A stretch of DNA of 64,000 nucleotides, from positions 5,056,977 through 5,120,976 of the forward strand of contig NZ_QXHD01000004.1 of assembly GCF_011009555.1 (NCBI RefSeq). Reading direction: 5' to 3'. Below, piece after piece: positions 52,401 through 60,974 of this stretch. The notes under the pieces are model-generated. The model made no database searches, was not told where the DNA came from, and saw only the letters and a program-made list of their open reading frames with translations. The stretch comes from Adonisia turfae CCMR0081. GTDB lineage: Bacteria; Cyanobacteriota; Cyanobacteriia; Phormidesmidales; Phormidesmidaceae. Position numbers and translations under genes: made by a program. How positions within the stretch are numbered: position 1 is the stretch's first letter; every line of letters starts with the position of its first letter.

Positions 52401-53324
52401 CTCCATGTCGTCGGCTTGCTGATCCCGAGTCAATCCCTGGGCCAGGGTAATCCACACCTTCTCTGTAGGATCCCACTGCCACGTACCCGCTTCCCATGTG
52501 GATAGCCATAGGTTGCCGTCAGGAGTAAACGCCAGATCCTGAGTGCGCAGATCCAAGAGGCCATCACTTACAGGAGAAAAAGACTTGGCATTATCAGTGG
52601 ATTGATAAACACCGTCTGACTCAGTACCAACGTAAATGACTGATGGGCTAGCGGCAATTGCTTCAACAATACCGGTGTCTGGTATTTGAGTGAGCGTTGT
52701 CCAGGTAACGCCATTGTCTTCCGAGCGCCAAATCTGCCCCTGATCATCCCCAAGCAGCAGGAATTGATTCTCTGGATCAAACGCCAATTCAGTGGCTGCA
52801 ACATTGGCCAATACCATCGACCACTGCTCTCCACCATTGTCTGTGCGGTAGAGACGACCATCATGACTTTGAGTAAAAGCTAGCTGGGCATTCACAGGAG
52901 ACGCCTCAACCCACTGTAAATCCAGATCATCTAGACCTGCATTAAAGGGTTTCCACGTATTACCACCATCCTTGGAACCATAGATGCCATCTCCAGCTGT
53001 TGTCAGGTAGAGAGTTGACTGGTCGCCAGGGGCAATGGCCAGGGCCACTAAAGCCTCATGATTATCCAGACCATTATTCAAACGAAACCAGGTCTCACCC
53101 TGATCTTTGGACCGCAGTAGATTTTTACGAACCAGCGCATAGACCGTACTGTCTTGCTCATAGTTGGGCGAAACAACGACCTGTGGAACAACATCATGGG
53201 GCCGATGGGCATACGCTGGTGGCACCCCCATGTTCCACGCCACCAGAATTATCAGGAGGCAGAATATCCAAGAAAACAGAGCTTTTGAAAGCGTAGAGGA
53301 CCAGCGAGTAATCATCTCTTTCAT
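49497..53324 (-). CDS. BNR/Asp-box beta-propeller fused to HTTM (gamma-carboxylase-like) membrane domain
   Basis: 1275 residues from ATG 53324, which has GAGG 8 bases upstream; the open frame extends 19 codons further. A signal peptide (LFSWIFCLLIILVAWNMGV) is followed by about 700 residues with roughly 13 BNR/Asp-box repeats (SKDQGETW, SKDGGNTW, TDNGGEQW, SEDNGVTW, SQDNGQHW, SNDAGNTW, TEDGGKTW, STDGGENW). From about residue 720 come 10 or more hydrophobic segments forming an HTTM domain (RIVSCGTLVLMTLWMEDLPS, YIQAGLSKIYFSGFYWWAPQ), related to vitamin-K-dependent gamma-glutamyl carboxylase; Lys993 in AGLSKI corresponds to the K of the enzyme's AGxxK motif. Topology: propeller outside, carboxylase-like part in the membrane. 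Confidence 0.85.
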   Translation of the reverse strand: MKEMITRWSSTLSKALFSWIFCLLIILVAWNMGVPPAYAHRPHDVVPQVVVSPNYEQDSTVYALVRKNLLRSKDQGETWFRLNNGLDNHEALVALAIAPGDQSTLYLTTAGDGIYGSKDGGNTWKPFNAGLDDLDLQWVEASPVNAQLAFTQSHDGRLYRTDNGGEQWSMVLANVAATELAFDPENQFLLLGDDQGQIWRSEDNGVTWTTLTQIPDTGIVEAIAASPSVIYVGTESDGVYQSTDNAKSFSPVSDGLLDLRTQDLAFTPDGNLWLSTWEAGTWQWDPTEKVWITLAQGLTRDQQADDMEVPHFEELAVSPGYAKDSTLFLGGFDGLFRSQDNGQHWEQLEVLSLGTVVSMAVSPTFAEDQTVAIATYVGELYISNDAGNTWQSINEGLHLPLFTNSFKPLDAATSEQDPRRFFDIALSSNYADDQTLFSSILYTKILRSANGGQNWSVHPLSQEVRGVSLGVSPNFKADQTVFSTNQKGLVFRSQDAGKTYERVGQLDKQLGNDSPSLVISPDFANDQTLFNTGIRGVYKSENAGQKWSLLTENTDLEELPFAQIAVSPNVASDQTLFVASGKGLYRTEDGGKTWEHLDGKGYGANPFIEAVDISPNYVNDKTVIASVRGRGLFKSEDGGNSFKAIGDPNLAFSRYTHVPCAGRALQFSPNYAEDNTIFGFGAVDTAIYRSTDGGENWDVLSVPRLKIAQIAAPSTPETVGMYLRLNKRKLTGFGVLAILAASGIALFKRISFERISTRNIRLIICLAGVVGAVGWVAFERLFAPQQSAENGFFICLGFAAVSWLVTSPWFVRRFVPETTAESLAAIRIVSCGTLVLMTLWMEDLPSSALLPIEIRHSMGVMDYFYNIPGFEAFSRHQPSLQLFEWITALVLILGTIGLKTRWVLPLGALFYLVLGGILRQYTWFYHTGLLPVYLLAVLSFAPCNDALSVDRWLKQRRGEPVPVADEPAPIYAWARYACWLILGVSYIQAGLSKIYFSGFYWWAPQNLKAKLLSTTLEPLQTDWTISLHLVHAPDIVFGFLGFVGIYGELAYGLVLFSRWARWIMPAAMAAMHVGIIFLQNIVFFDLILVQLIFYDYTAIRRWLNRRGWFKFAQSNSPKGETLRPKRIFFYPILVSVLIVTMSFIWVKHREYYPLTSLQMFSGYDDSGMVGYNKLIAHYDSGEKVHEPTHKFIYAPMNTRYRLTFRDCHQEVTAKVKKCDSLLQAFGDVHNQKAQGENRITAFEVQRWVWDYFNNPSDPNYGKLEKTHFYKYRPRS

Positions 53325-54291
53325 TACAAACCTCGTTATCGAGAACCCCATCACATTCAAGTCAGAATCTATATCAAGCAACTACGAGAAACCTCAAACG
53401 GTTAAATAACTGTCAAGACCCAAAAGTATGACCTTCTAACCAGGAGGTCGATACTAGCTATAAAACTTTATCTAACAGCTTTACTCAACTCTGTAGAGGC
53501 TCAGCACCATAGATTCACCGCTAAACGACCAGTCAGGACTTCTACGTCAGATATCTGTGGACTATCTGCGAGTAATATCCAGAACAGAGTAAACTTTATA
53601 AAGATGTAAAAGTACTCATAAAGTACTTACGATGAAGGATACTGCCTACTGAGATGATGGAAACTAATGAGTGGGTGTATTCACGTAAAATTCATATTAC
53701 ACACAAGATCTACGTAAATTCTCTACCCCCACCTCACAAGTTGAATAAGATTTAAACATTTGTAACGATGTAGTACAACAGGAATATCAGTAAACAGGGT
53801 GAAGCAGGAAAGGGTCATCATGATGGAACATGTCACAATCTAGTCAAAGTGACTAACAATCTGACATAACCTTGTTCTCGGTATATTTCAACTCCAGTGT
53901 TAATTGCAGCAAGATAATGGTGAGGTATTGCCACGCAGATTGATAGTGGGAGACTTCATTGAGACAAGATTAATCGAATGCATTTTCCAGTTTGTTGATC
54001 CTCCGAGCGCACTTGACATGCTAAAAATTGATCGGTTGTGAGGCAAAGGCTACCCGCGCTGCGGATGATGGGCAACGTTAGCTACGAAGGGACTTGTGGT
54101 GCACATGCATAGTGCAGGAAATCACACCTAGGGTTTCAGTATTTTTGCTTGGTTGTAGAGATGGTTTATCAGGAACTCACAATTGCTGATGGTTGTTATT
54201 CAGTCAAAGTACGAATTCCGATTATGATTCTAACCTATATTGTAGGTATAACCCAGAAAATATCTAAATATTAGGCATATAACAACCTGTC
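53325..54291. other. 967-base gene-free spacer
   Basis: Divergent promoter region of the propeller-HTTM gene and the PAS-GGDEF-EAL gene. A/T-rich. A short stretch at 54041-54094 (GGCAAAGGCTACCCGCGCTG and following) resembles cyanobacterial intergenic repeats. No credible frame or known RNA was identified. Confidence 0.4.
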
Positions 54292-56961
54292 ATGAGATGT
54301 AAGATTCAATCGTTTCTAGCCCTTGGCTTTGAGGAAGTTTCTGTTTCAGAAAAAAAAACACGAGAACTCCGAGAAGACATTGGATTTTACAGCACCATTA
54401 TCCATACTCTACCTGATCTCATATGGTTGAAAGATTCTGATGGCAGGTATCTAGCCTGCAATCATCGTTTCGAAGATTTTTTCGGAGCCTCTGAACAAGA
54501 GATACTTGATAAAACCGATTACGATTTTGTGAATACTAAGTTGGCAGACTTATTGCGAGAGTACGACAAAGAAGTATTGCTGACAGGCTCCTCATCCATA
54601 AACGAAGAATGGATGACCTTTGCCAATGATGGACACCGCGAGCTTCTGGAAATAAGAAGGCTTCCCATGTATGACAACAATGGGGACCTGATCGGCGTAC
54701 TAGGTATTGGACGCAATATTACTGCCCGTAGAGAATCAGAGGAAAAACTTCAGAAAAGTGAGGAGCGGTTTGCCCTGGCTATGCGCGGAGCCAACGATGG
54801 GCTTTGGGATTGGAACTTAGAAACAAATGAAGTCTATTATTCACCACGCTGGAAAAGCATGCTGGGTTATCAAAATGATGAACTGACCAATGATTTAAAT
54901 GCTTGGCAAAACCTGGTTCATCCAGATGATAAAGACAGGGTTTTGACAATGGTTCAAGATTACTTAGTCGGTAAAGTTGATTCATTTGATGTTGAAATGC
55001 GTATGCAGCATAAAGCAGGGCATGAAATTTTTGTGCTATCCCGTGCATTTCTGGTACATCGTAGTTCTGATGGAAAAGCAGTTCGCCTGGTGGGCACCCA
55101 CGTTGATATAACAACCCGAAAGAAAACAGAAGTATTTGATGACAAAAATGCCGAAATTCTGGAGATGATCGCCACCGGAAAACCCGCATCAGAGATCTAT
55201 CCAGAAATCGCATTAATGTATGAAGCACGTCATCCTGGATTACGCTGCTCAATGCTTGAATTACAAGATGGTCGACTCATGCATGGAGGAGCCCCAAGTC
55301 TGCCAAAGGAATACTGCGACGCAGTTCACGGTCTAAAAAACGGTCCTAATGTAGGCTCGTGTGGCACATCGACCTATACCGGCAAGCGTGTTCTTGTTGA
55401 GAATATTGAAACAGATCCAAAATGGGCTGAAATCAAACATGTGGCTCTTCCCCATGGCATGCGTTGCTGTTGGTCTGAACCGATTAAAAATTCCTCAGGC
55501 ATGGTATTAGGAGCATTTGGCATGTATTATGACTATCCCGCGCTGCCCAATGAAGAGGAGTCAAACGATCTTAAGTCTGCAGCAAGGCTAGCTGGGATTG
55601 TTATGGAGCGGGACCAAGCTCAGAAGCGTATACGAGAATTAGCGTATACTGATGAACTCACAGGGCTTGCCAGTCGTGCTAGCTTCTATCAAAATCTTGA
55701 AGCATCGATCCAACGTTCTGATAGAAATATCTCTCGTCTGGGTCTTCTATATATCGACTTAGATAATTTTAAGAGTGTGAATGACAGTTTAGGGCATGAT
55801 GCTGGCGACCTACTGCTGCAGGAAATTGCCAAACGACTGCAAGCGGTCATCCGTGAAATTGATTTTGTTGCACGCCTTGGTGGTGATGAATTCTGTATTC
55901 TTGTGCATGATGTAGATGATGATTATGCTGCTGCCCATATGGCTCAACGTTGCCTTGAAGTGATCTCAAAGCCAGTCGAGCTATCGGCTAGGAAATTCAC
56001 TCCGGCTTGCAGTATTGGAATTGCTCACTACCCTAATGATGGAAAAGACCTCTCAACCTTAATAAAAGCAGCTGATACTTCACTTTATGCTGCAAAGGAA
56101 CGTGGAAAAAATCAGTATGCGTTCTATAAGTCTAAGCTGACTCAAAAAGCAGAGTATCAGTTTCGCGTGGAACAAAATTTAAGGGAGGCAGTCGAAAAAC
56201 AGCAGTTGTCACTGGTTTATCAACCTCAGATTCAGATACTCACTGGCAACATTATTGGTGTTGAAGCATTATCACGCTGGAATCATCCACAATTAGGTCA
56301 GATTTCGCCCATCGAATTTATTGCCACAGCCGAAAGAATAGGCATGATTAAGCCCCTGACCGAATGGGTTTTGACAACAGCTTGCAATCAAGCAGTTGCC
56401 TGGAAGAAGGCAGGTTTGCCAGCCATTCGCATGGCAGTTAATATTTCTCCCATCCATTTTCTTGATAAGGATTTTGTGTCATTAATTAAGCGTGTTATTG
56501 ATGAGACAGGAATGGTACCATCGGAACTAGAACTGGAGGTTACTGAGAGTGTTGTGCAGACGGATCAGCAGAATCTCTCAATTTTTCGAGAGTTGAAAGA
56601 TCTAGGTGTACTACTGGCAATCGATGATTTTGGGACGGGGTATTCATCCTTTGCCTCTCTCAAACACCTGACGGTTGATTGTCTGAAAATTGATAAATAT
56701 TTCATTAATGATATGCTGATCAATAATAAATCAAGGGTCTTGATTGGCTCTATGATAGAAATGTGCCGCAACCTAGAACATAAGATTATTGTCGAAGGTG
56801 TGGAGACTGCGGAGCAATATTATACACTTCAAAAATTTGGTTGTGAGACTGCACAAGGTTATCTGTTTAGCAAACCCGTCAGTTCCGCTGAAATATCAAA
56901 ACTTCTGAATCGTAATATTCTTAATGGAAGTAGTATGTGGCCTGATGCCATCACCCCTTGA
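54292..56961 (+). CDS. PAS-PAS-GAF-GGDEF-EAL protein (c-di-GMP turnover)
   Basis: 889 residues, no membrane segment. PAS 1 (about 35-150), PAS 2 (about 155-280), GAF (about 285-445), GGDEF (about 455-615) and EAL (about 630-885). The cyclase has an intact ARLGGDEF and an inhibitory site REID five residues before it. The phosphodiesterase shows GVEALSRW, AVNIS, LELEVTES, AIDDFGTGYSS, LKIDKYF, VEGVET and AQGYLFSKP, so both activities look functional. It should make and break c-di-GMP in response to signals sensed by PAS/GAF domains. ATG 54292 is the only start close to the first PAS. Isolated gene. Confidence 0.93.
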   Translation: MRCKIQSFLALGFEEVSVSEKKTRELREDIGFYSTIIHTLPDLIWLKDSDGRYLACNHRFEDFFGASEQEILDKTDYDFVNTKLADLLREYDKEVLLTGSSSINEEWMTFANDGHRELLEIRRLPMYDNNGDLIGVLGIGRNITARRESEEKLQKSEERFALAMRGANDGLWDWNLETNEVYYSPRWKSMLGYQNDELTNDLNAWQNLVHPDDKDRVLTMVQDYLVGKVDSFDVEMRMQHKAGHEIFVLSRAFLVHRSSDGKAVRLVGTHVDITTRKKTEVFDDKNAEILEMIATGKPASEIYPEIALMYEARHPGLRCSMLELQDGRLMHGGAPSLPKEYCDAVHGLKNGPNVGSCGTSTYTGKRVLVENIETDPKWAEIKHVALPHGMRCCWSEPIKNSSGMVLGAFGMYYDYPALPNEEESNDLKSAARLAGIVMERDQAQKRIRELAYTDELTGLASRASFYQNLEASIQRSDRNISRLGLLYIDLDNFKSVNDSLGHDAGDLLLQEIAKRLQAVIREIDFVARLGGDEFCILVHDVDDDYAAAHMAQRCLEVISKPVELSARKFTPACSIGIAHYPNDGKDLSTLIKAADTSLYAAKERGKNQYAFYKSKLTQKAEYQFRVEQNLREAVEKQQLSLVYQPQIQILTGNIIGVEALSRWNHPQLGQISPIEFIATAERIGMIKPLTEWVLTTACNQAVAWKKAGLPAIRMAVNISPIHFLDKDFVSLIKRVIDETGMVPSELELEVTESVVQTDQQNLSIFRELKDLGVLLAIDDFGTGYSSFASLKHLTVDCLKIDKYFINDMLINNKSRVLIGSMIEMCRNLEHKIIVEGVETAEQYYTLQKFGCETAQGYLFSKPVSSAEISKLLNRNILNGSSMWPDAITP

Positions 56962-57100
56962 CGACTTAGCAATGACTGCAAAGAAATAATTGGCAATGCT
57001 CCCGACTGTAATGGTCTAACTCCTTTTCCAGAGTTCTATAGAAAATATAGTGTTGCTGATCTTCGGAAGGATTTAATTTGGAAAATACCAGTGTAGGACA

Positions 57101-57128
57101 ATCTTGTTAGATCGATCTTGTTAGATCG
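57101..57128. repeat. Tandem 14-bp repeat
   Basis: ATCTTGTTAGATCG occurs twice in direct tandem at 57101-57114 and 57115-57128. Confidence 0.9.
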
Positions 57129-57473
57129 ATTCATCCCCTAAATCAACAACGGCAACAATACAAAGACACCTTGATAGTCCATGGCAAGACGTTCTAAGCA
57201 GGTCATGGATAATAACTCAATGCATAAACTTTTTGTATTATGCATACTACACAATGTATCTGAAATGGATTTGTGTATTTTTGTAATTGCCTTTCTTTTC
57301 TAATACTCCAATGCTGTGGGTCGACGACAAGGGCTTCCCGGAATTTGAAAGGTATGAATCATGACTGAATAAAGCATTGCACTTTGCGGCGATTGCTTAC
57401 CTGAAGCATCTACCTTTCAATGGCATGCTAAGTTTCAAAGTAGCACGGTTGTGAGTACGGTCTTGTATGGTTA

Positions 57474-57499
57474 TTCGGCTTTCTTTAAAGAAGGCCGAA
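57474..57499. promoter_or_regulatory. 26-bp near-perfect palindrome
   Basis: Symmetric around 57486/57487 with only one non-Watson-Crick pair (T57480/G57493); outer arms TTCGGC and GCCGAA, centre TTCTTTAAAGAA. It lies 48 bases before the ATG of the Excalibur gene. Candidate dimeric-regulator site. Confidence 0.5.
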
Positions 57500-57510
57500 C
57501 AATTTCAACG

Positions 57511-57528
57511 TGTACTATATATAGTACA
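57511..57528. promoter_or_regulatory. 18-bp perfect palindrome
   Basis: TGTACTATATATAGTACA is self-complementary throughout, 18 bases before the Excalibur gene start. The centre (TATATA) could also act as a -10 region, so binding here would block transcription. Confidence 0.55.
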
Positions 57529-57546
57529 TTTACGTACACAGGCCCC

Positions 57547-57810
57547 ATGAGATTCATCCTTTCCGCATTAATCGCCTCGCAGTTGCTTCCGGGGATTGCG
57601 ATCGCGCAGAACCAGCCCCAACTCCAGCCGGATCAACAGCAACCAGAATGCGATCCGCACTACTCCGGTGCCTGCATCCCGGTTTACGAGACGAGGGCGG
57701 ATGACGTTGATTGCGGGGAGATCGAAGACAGAAACTTTACCGTGGTGACCATCGGCGAGGACCCGCATCGATTGGACGGCGATAAGGATGGGGTGGCGTG
57801 TGAGGGGTAG
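57547..57810 (+). CDS. Small secreted protein with Excalibur-like calcium-binding motif
   Basis: 87 residues from ATG 57547; an upstream in-frame start at 57451 would run through the palindromes and is rejected. A signal peptide (RFILSALIASQLLPGIAIAQ) is followed by a Gln/Pro linker and a Cys-containing domain: CDPHYSGACIPVY, DDVDCGEI and DPHRLDGDKDGVACEG. The last segment matches the Excalibur motif (DxDxDGxxCE), a small extracellular calcium-binding unit found in many secreted nucleases. Four Cys probably form two disulfides. G+C is higher than in the flanking DNA, a hint of distinct origin. Directly downstream of two palindromes. Confidence 0.75.
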   Translation: MRFILSALIASQLLPGIAIAQNQPQLQPDQQQPECDPHYSGACIPVYETRADDVDCGEIEDRNFTVVTIGEDPHRLDGDKDGVACEG

Positions 57811-57949
57811 AAGGTTAGATGCGAAAACGAGGATGAAGGGCCGCATTAGCCATGCAATGTAGGCGCAAATCCTGAGCAATAGTACCCTCTTGGGTACTAC
57901 ACAACCCAATCAGGTCTGGGAAAATGGTTCCACTGCAGGGTAATGAATC

Positions 57950-59479
57950 ATGGGGCCTCTATCAAAATACTGGGTAATTTTGAGAATCGATCCTGGTGGT
58001 GAAGGACGTGGATATAAGGAACAGGTGCTGCCTCTAGCGTCTGAGTTCTTCCAAGCGGAGCTTGCTGACCTGTTCGAATCGGCGGTGCCAGCTGACCGAT
58101 CCGTGCGAACGAGTGCGTCAGTTCAGGTGCTGGCTGATGCGCCAGTGCAGGTGAGAGCGCAACCCCTGGTTCAAAAACATCGCACTATTCAGACGTTACT
58201 CCATCGCCAATTTACAACCCAGTCCTCTGCCGTATCCCTACAGAATCGAGCCAAAGCTGGCCTGTGCCTGCGGGGATATGTCTCCTATGCCATTGTGGCG
58301 GAGTGCAAAATTCTAGCCAGCAAGTTTGCTGCCACAGGACAACTCTCCCATAAGGATCTGCTGCCCTACGTTCTCGATGATGATGGGGAGATCCAAATTG
58401 TGCTAGACCAAGACCCGAAACATCAACTGGTGCTCAACGGTAGCGGTAAGCCCCAGCCCTCTGCTTATCAGAGATTTTCAGTCGAAGCCCTGCGCAAGTT
58501 TAATCCCAATGGTCAACGGGTCGCTAGCTTAGACAACTGGATTCACCTGCAAGTTCGTCAAAATCAAGACCTGAAGACTGTGTTGTCAGAGCGAGGATTT
58601 TACAAATTAACTGACTGGGCATTACTCAATCGAGCCCGCCAACCCCAGTTAGAGAGTTTTTCCCCACACCAACGCCACATTATCAATGCTTTTCATGCTG
58701 TCTACCGTCGCGATCGACGCCAGCAACGACACAATCATAAATCTTGCCCAGCCCCAACCCCGACCCAACTCAACGAAATGCAACAACAGTTGCAAGCCCA
58801 GGGAATCACCATTAACCTATCGAAGCTGATTACAGAACTTAGGCAGATTGCCCAGACCCTGCGTCAGTATGCCATCTGGAGTAAAAACGGTGCACCTCAA
58901 TCAGAATCGTTAGAGGCCGCCGATCCGTATTCTGGTCTGCAAAGAGAGTTTCGTGATCCTCATTCAACAAACGATCTTGACCATATCGCTCAGCAAGAAC
59001 TGAGGGAATTCTGTGCTCAGCAACTGATCGAATGTTTGGACTGGGCCATCAATCAAGGCATTCGTGAGCATATTCAAAGTTTGCATCAGCGGCCAAGGTA
59101 CACCATATTTGCATCCAAGGTGACTGCCATCTTAAAGCTGGTTTACTGTCAGGGACAATCTCAAAGTAAAGTTGCAGATCTATTAGGCATGAAAAATCAA
59201 TCACAAGTAAGCCGTGTTCTCAATCCCACCACACTGCTCAATCGCGTGCGTTATTGGACTGTGGATCATTTCTTTAAAGTACTTTCGACAAAGGTCAGTA
59301 GTCTAAATCTGGCAGCCCTATCGACAGATCCAGACTACTTGCAGAATTTAATGCAGCACATCGAAGCCTTTGTCGATGCAGAAGCGTTCCAAGTAGCGAT
59401 TGCAGAAATCAAAACGGCCAAAAACCGTTCAATGAATAGTCTGTACGCTCAACGGTTGCGTCACTACCTAGAAAACTAG
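57950..59479 (+). CDS. Sigma-like/HTH protein of the DUF1822-CHAT cluster
   Basis: 509 residues, no signal peptide or membrane segment. The C-terminal part (about residues 400-440, GQSQSKVADLLGMKNQSQVS, RVLNPTTLLNRVRYW) looks like a sigma-70 region 4-type helix-turn-helix; the rest is mainly helical. Genes of this layout stand next to DUF1822 genes in cyanobacteria and are sometimes annotated as sigma-like (recalled). Whether it binds DNA as a sigma factor or as a regulator is unknown. ATG 57950 has CAGGG 9 bases upstream. It ends 15 bases before the DUF1822 gene, so the two form an operon. Confidence 0.7.
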   Translation: MGPLSKYWVILRIDPGGEGRGYKEQVLPLASEFFQAELADLFESAVPADRSVRTSASVQVLADAPVQVRAQPLVQKHRTIQTLLHRQFTTQSSAVSLQNRAKAGLCLRGYVSYAIVAECKILASKFAATGQLSHKDLLPYVLDDDGEIQIVLDQDPKHQLVLNGSGKPQPSAYQRFSVEALRKFNPNGQRVASLDNWIHLQVRQNQDLKTVLSERGFYKLTDWALLNRARQPQLESFSPHQRHIINAFHAVYRRDRRQQRHNHKSCPAPTPTQLNEMQQQLQAQGITINLSKLITELRQIAQTLRQYAIWSKNGAPQSESLEAADPYSGLQREFRDPHSTNDLDHIAQQELREFCAQQLIECLDWAINQGIREHIQSLHQRPRYTIFASKVTAILKLVYCQGQSQSKVADLLGMKNQSQVSRVLNPTTLLNRVRYWTVDHFFKVLSTKVSSLNLAALSTDPDYLQNLMQHIEAFVDAEAFQVAIAEIKTAKNRSMNSLYAQRLRHYLEN

Positions 59480-59494
59480 CAAGGAGTTCAGAAG

Positions 59495-60829
59495 ATGCCG
59501 TGTTCTTCGATTGATTTTAATGACTTGAGGCTGGTAGCACCGGAAGTCATTGACCTGGAGCCAGATTATTTTAATCGGGCCGTTCATGTGAGCGACCAGG
59601 TCCTTGGAGAAAGCTGTCAGTGGCAAACCTATTTGAATGCTCTAGGACTCCAAGGATTTATCCAATGGATTGCTGAGCAAGAGTCAAGTATTGTTGTCAA
59701 TCAGGAAAACTGTTCTCTTTTACAACCCGAGTATGCTGGTGCGATCGCAGCTGTTTGTAATCTGAGGATCGGTGGCTTCAAACTGTGCTTACTTGCCGCT
59801 GAGAATTTATTGAACGAGACGATCTCAATACCTGCAGCAGCGATCGATTTGCCTGAATTCTCAGCCCATTTCTATGTCCTCACTGAGGTTCAAGAAGAGC
59901 AAAAACAAGTTGTTGTGCGAGGCTATGGTCGTTATGATCAACTTGTGAGCTACCGACACCTTATTAATTTATCGGCTGACAAGCGCTGGAATTATGCCTT
60001 TCCCTTATTTCTGTTTGATACAGAACCCAATCACCTGTTGTTTAATGTACGCCTTCTAGATCCTACGGCGATGGCATTGTCAGGTGTGCTCCCCAAGCCC
60101 CCCTTACCCACCATCACCCAGATCGATCTCAACACTATTCTGTCCCAACCCCATTCATCTCAACAATGCCTCTGGCAACTCCTCCCCTGGGCAAAAGGCG
60201 CTTCACTTCTACAAAGACCTGAGTTGCTAAGAATGCTCCACCAATGGCAACAATCTCCAGAACAACCAACATCCCAACGTATCCACATCACCGAAATCTT
60301 TACCCTTTTGACCCAGCAGACGATTAACACGGCCCAATGGCTGAGTGCAGAGTTTGACGAATTATCCCAGAGCCTGGGTTGGTTCTCTAACCAAGTGTTA
60401 GCAGCAGCACCTGAGTTTCGCTCAGCCGATAGATTTAAGGTGGCCATAGATGAACTCAGATATCAAGGTATGGAGATGCCGTCTGAGTTGCGGCCTATGT
60501 TCCAAACGGTTGAATGTGACGGTGATCTCTTGCAGCTGTGTGCAGCGACTTGGGCATCAGTCACCCCCGATCCAAGTCCACACTGGACCTTATTATTAAT
60601 TTTGCGAAACCAAATGGGGGATTTTTTGCCCGATGGCCTCAAGCTCCGCGTTGCCGATCTGACAGGGACCCTGGGTGAAGAAGAAGATGCCCTAGATACT
60701 GAGTTTGTCTACGTTCGGGTGAATGCTACCCAAAACACAAAACTTGTGGCAACGATTGTTTCACCGACCGGGCAAATATTGCCAGCAGAGTCCTATAGTT
60801 TTGATACCACTGCCATTGCCATAGAATAA
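59495..60829 (+). CDS. DUF1822 family protein
   Basis: 444 residues. The body contains the DUF1822 pattern (GFKLCLLAAENLLNETISIP, PEFSAHFYVLTEVQEEQKQV, VVRGYGRYDQL) seen in cyanobacterial proteins of unknown function. Ends with VRVNATQNTKLVATIVSPTG, a beta-rich segment. No signal peptide, membrane segment or catalytic motif. Sandwiched between the sigma-like protein and the CHAT-CHASE2 protein, with which it probably works. Ribosome site AAGGAG before the ATG. Confidence 0.82.
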   Translation: MPCSSIDFNDLRLVAPEVIDLEPDYFNRAVHVSDQVLGESCQWQTYLNALGLQGFIQWIAEQESSIVVNQENCSLLQPEYAGAIAAVCNLRIGGFKLCLLAAENLLNETISIPAAAIDLPEFSAHFYVLTEVQEEQKQVVVRGYGRYDQLVSYRHLINLSADKRWNYAFPLFLFDTEPNHLLFNVRLLDPTAMALSGVLPKPPLPTITQIDLNTILSQPHSSQQCLWQLLPWAKGASLLQRPELLRMLHQWQQSPEQPTSQRIHITEIFTLLTQQTINTAQWLSAEFDELSQSLGWFSNQVLAAAPEFRSADRFKVAIDELRYQGMEMPSELRPMFQTVECDGDLLQLCAATWASVTPDPSPHWTLLLILRNQMGDFLPDGLKLRVADLTGTLGEEEDALDTEFVYVRVNATQNTKLVATIVSPTGQILPAESYSFDTTAIAIE

Positions 60830-60974
60830 TAAGTAAAAACGATAAGTGACTTATTTTAAGAAGCTTACTGTTTTGCGACTCTTTCCTGGATTGACCCTTG
60901 ATAGAGCATGCTGGCAGATTGATAACGTCTATGTTTATTCCTGGTTTATTCCTGAATTTCTCACCTAAAGTGAA

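Larger units (their letters stand above)
56962..57546. other. 585-base spacer with repeats and palindromes
   Basis: Contains a tandem 14-base repeat (ATCTTGTTAGATCG twice, 57101-57128), a 26-base near-palindrome at 57474-57499 and an 18-base palindrome at 57511-57528. No protein gene seen. Confidence 0.55.

Noticed and set aside
53640-54100. Possible non-coding RNA or attachment site in the long spacer
   Set aside because: Only A/T-rich sequence and a partial cyanobacterial repeat; no paired stems, integrase or tRNA end were seen.
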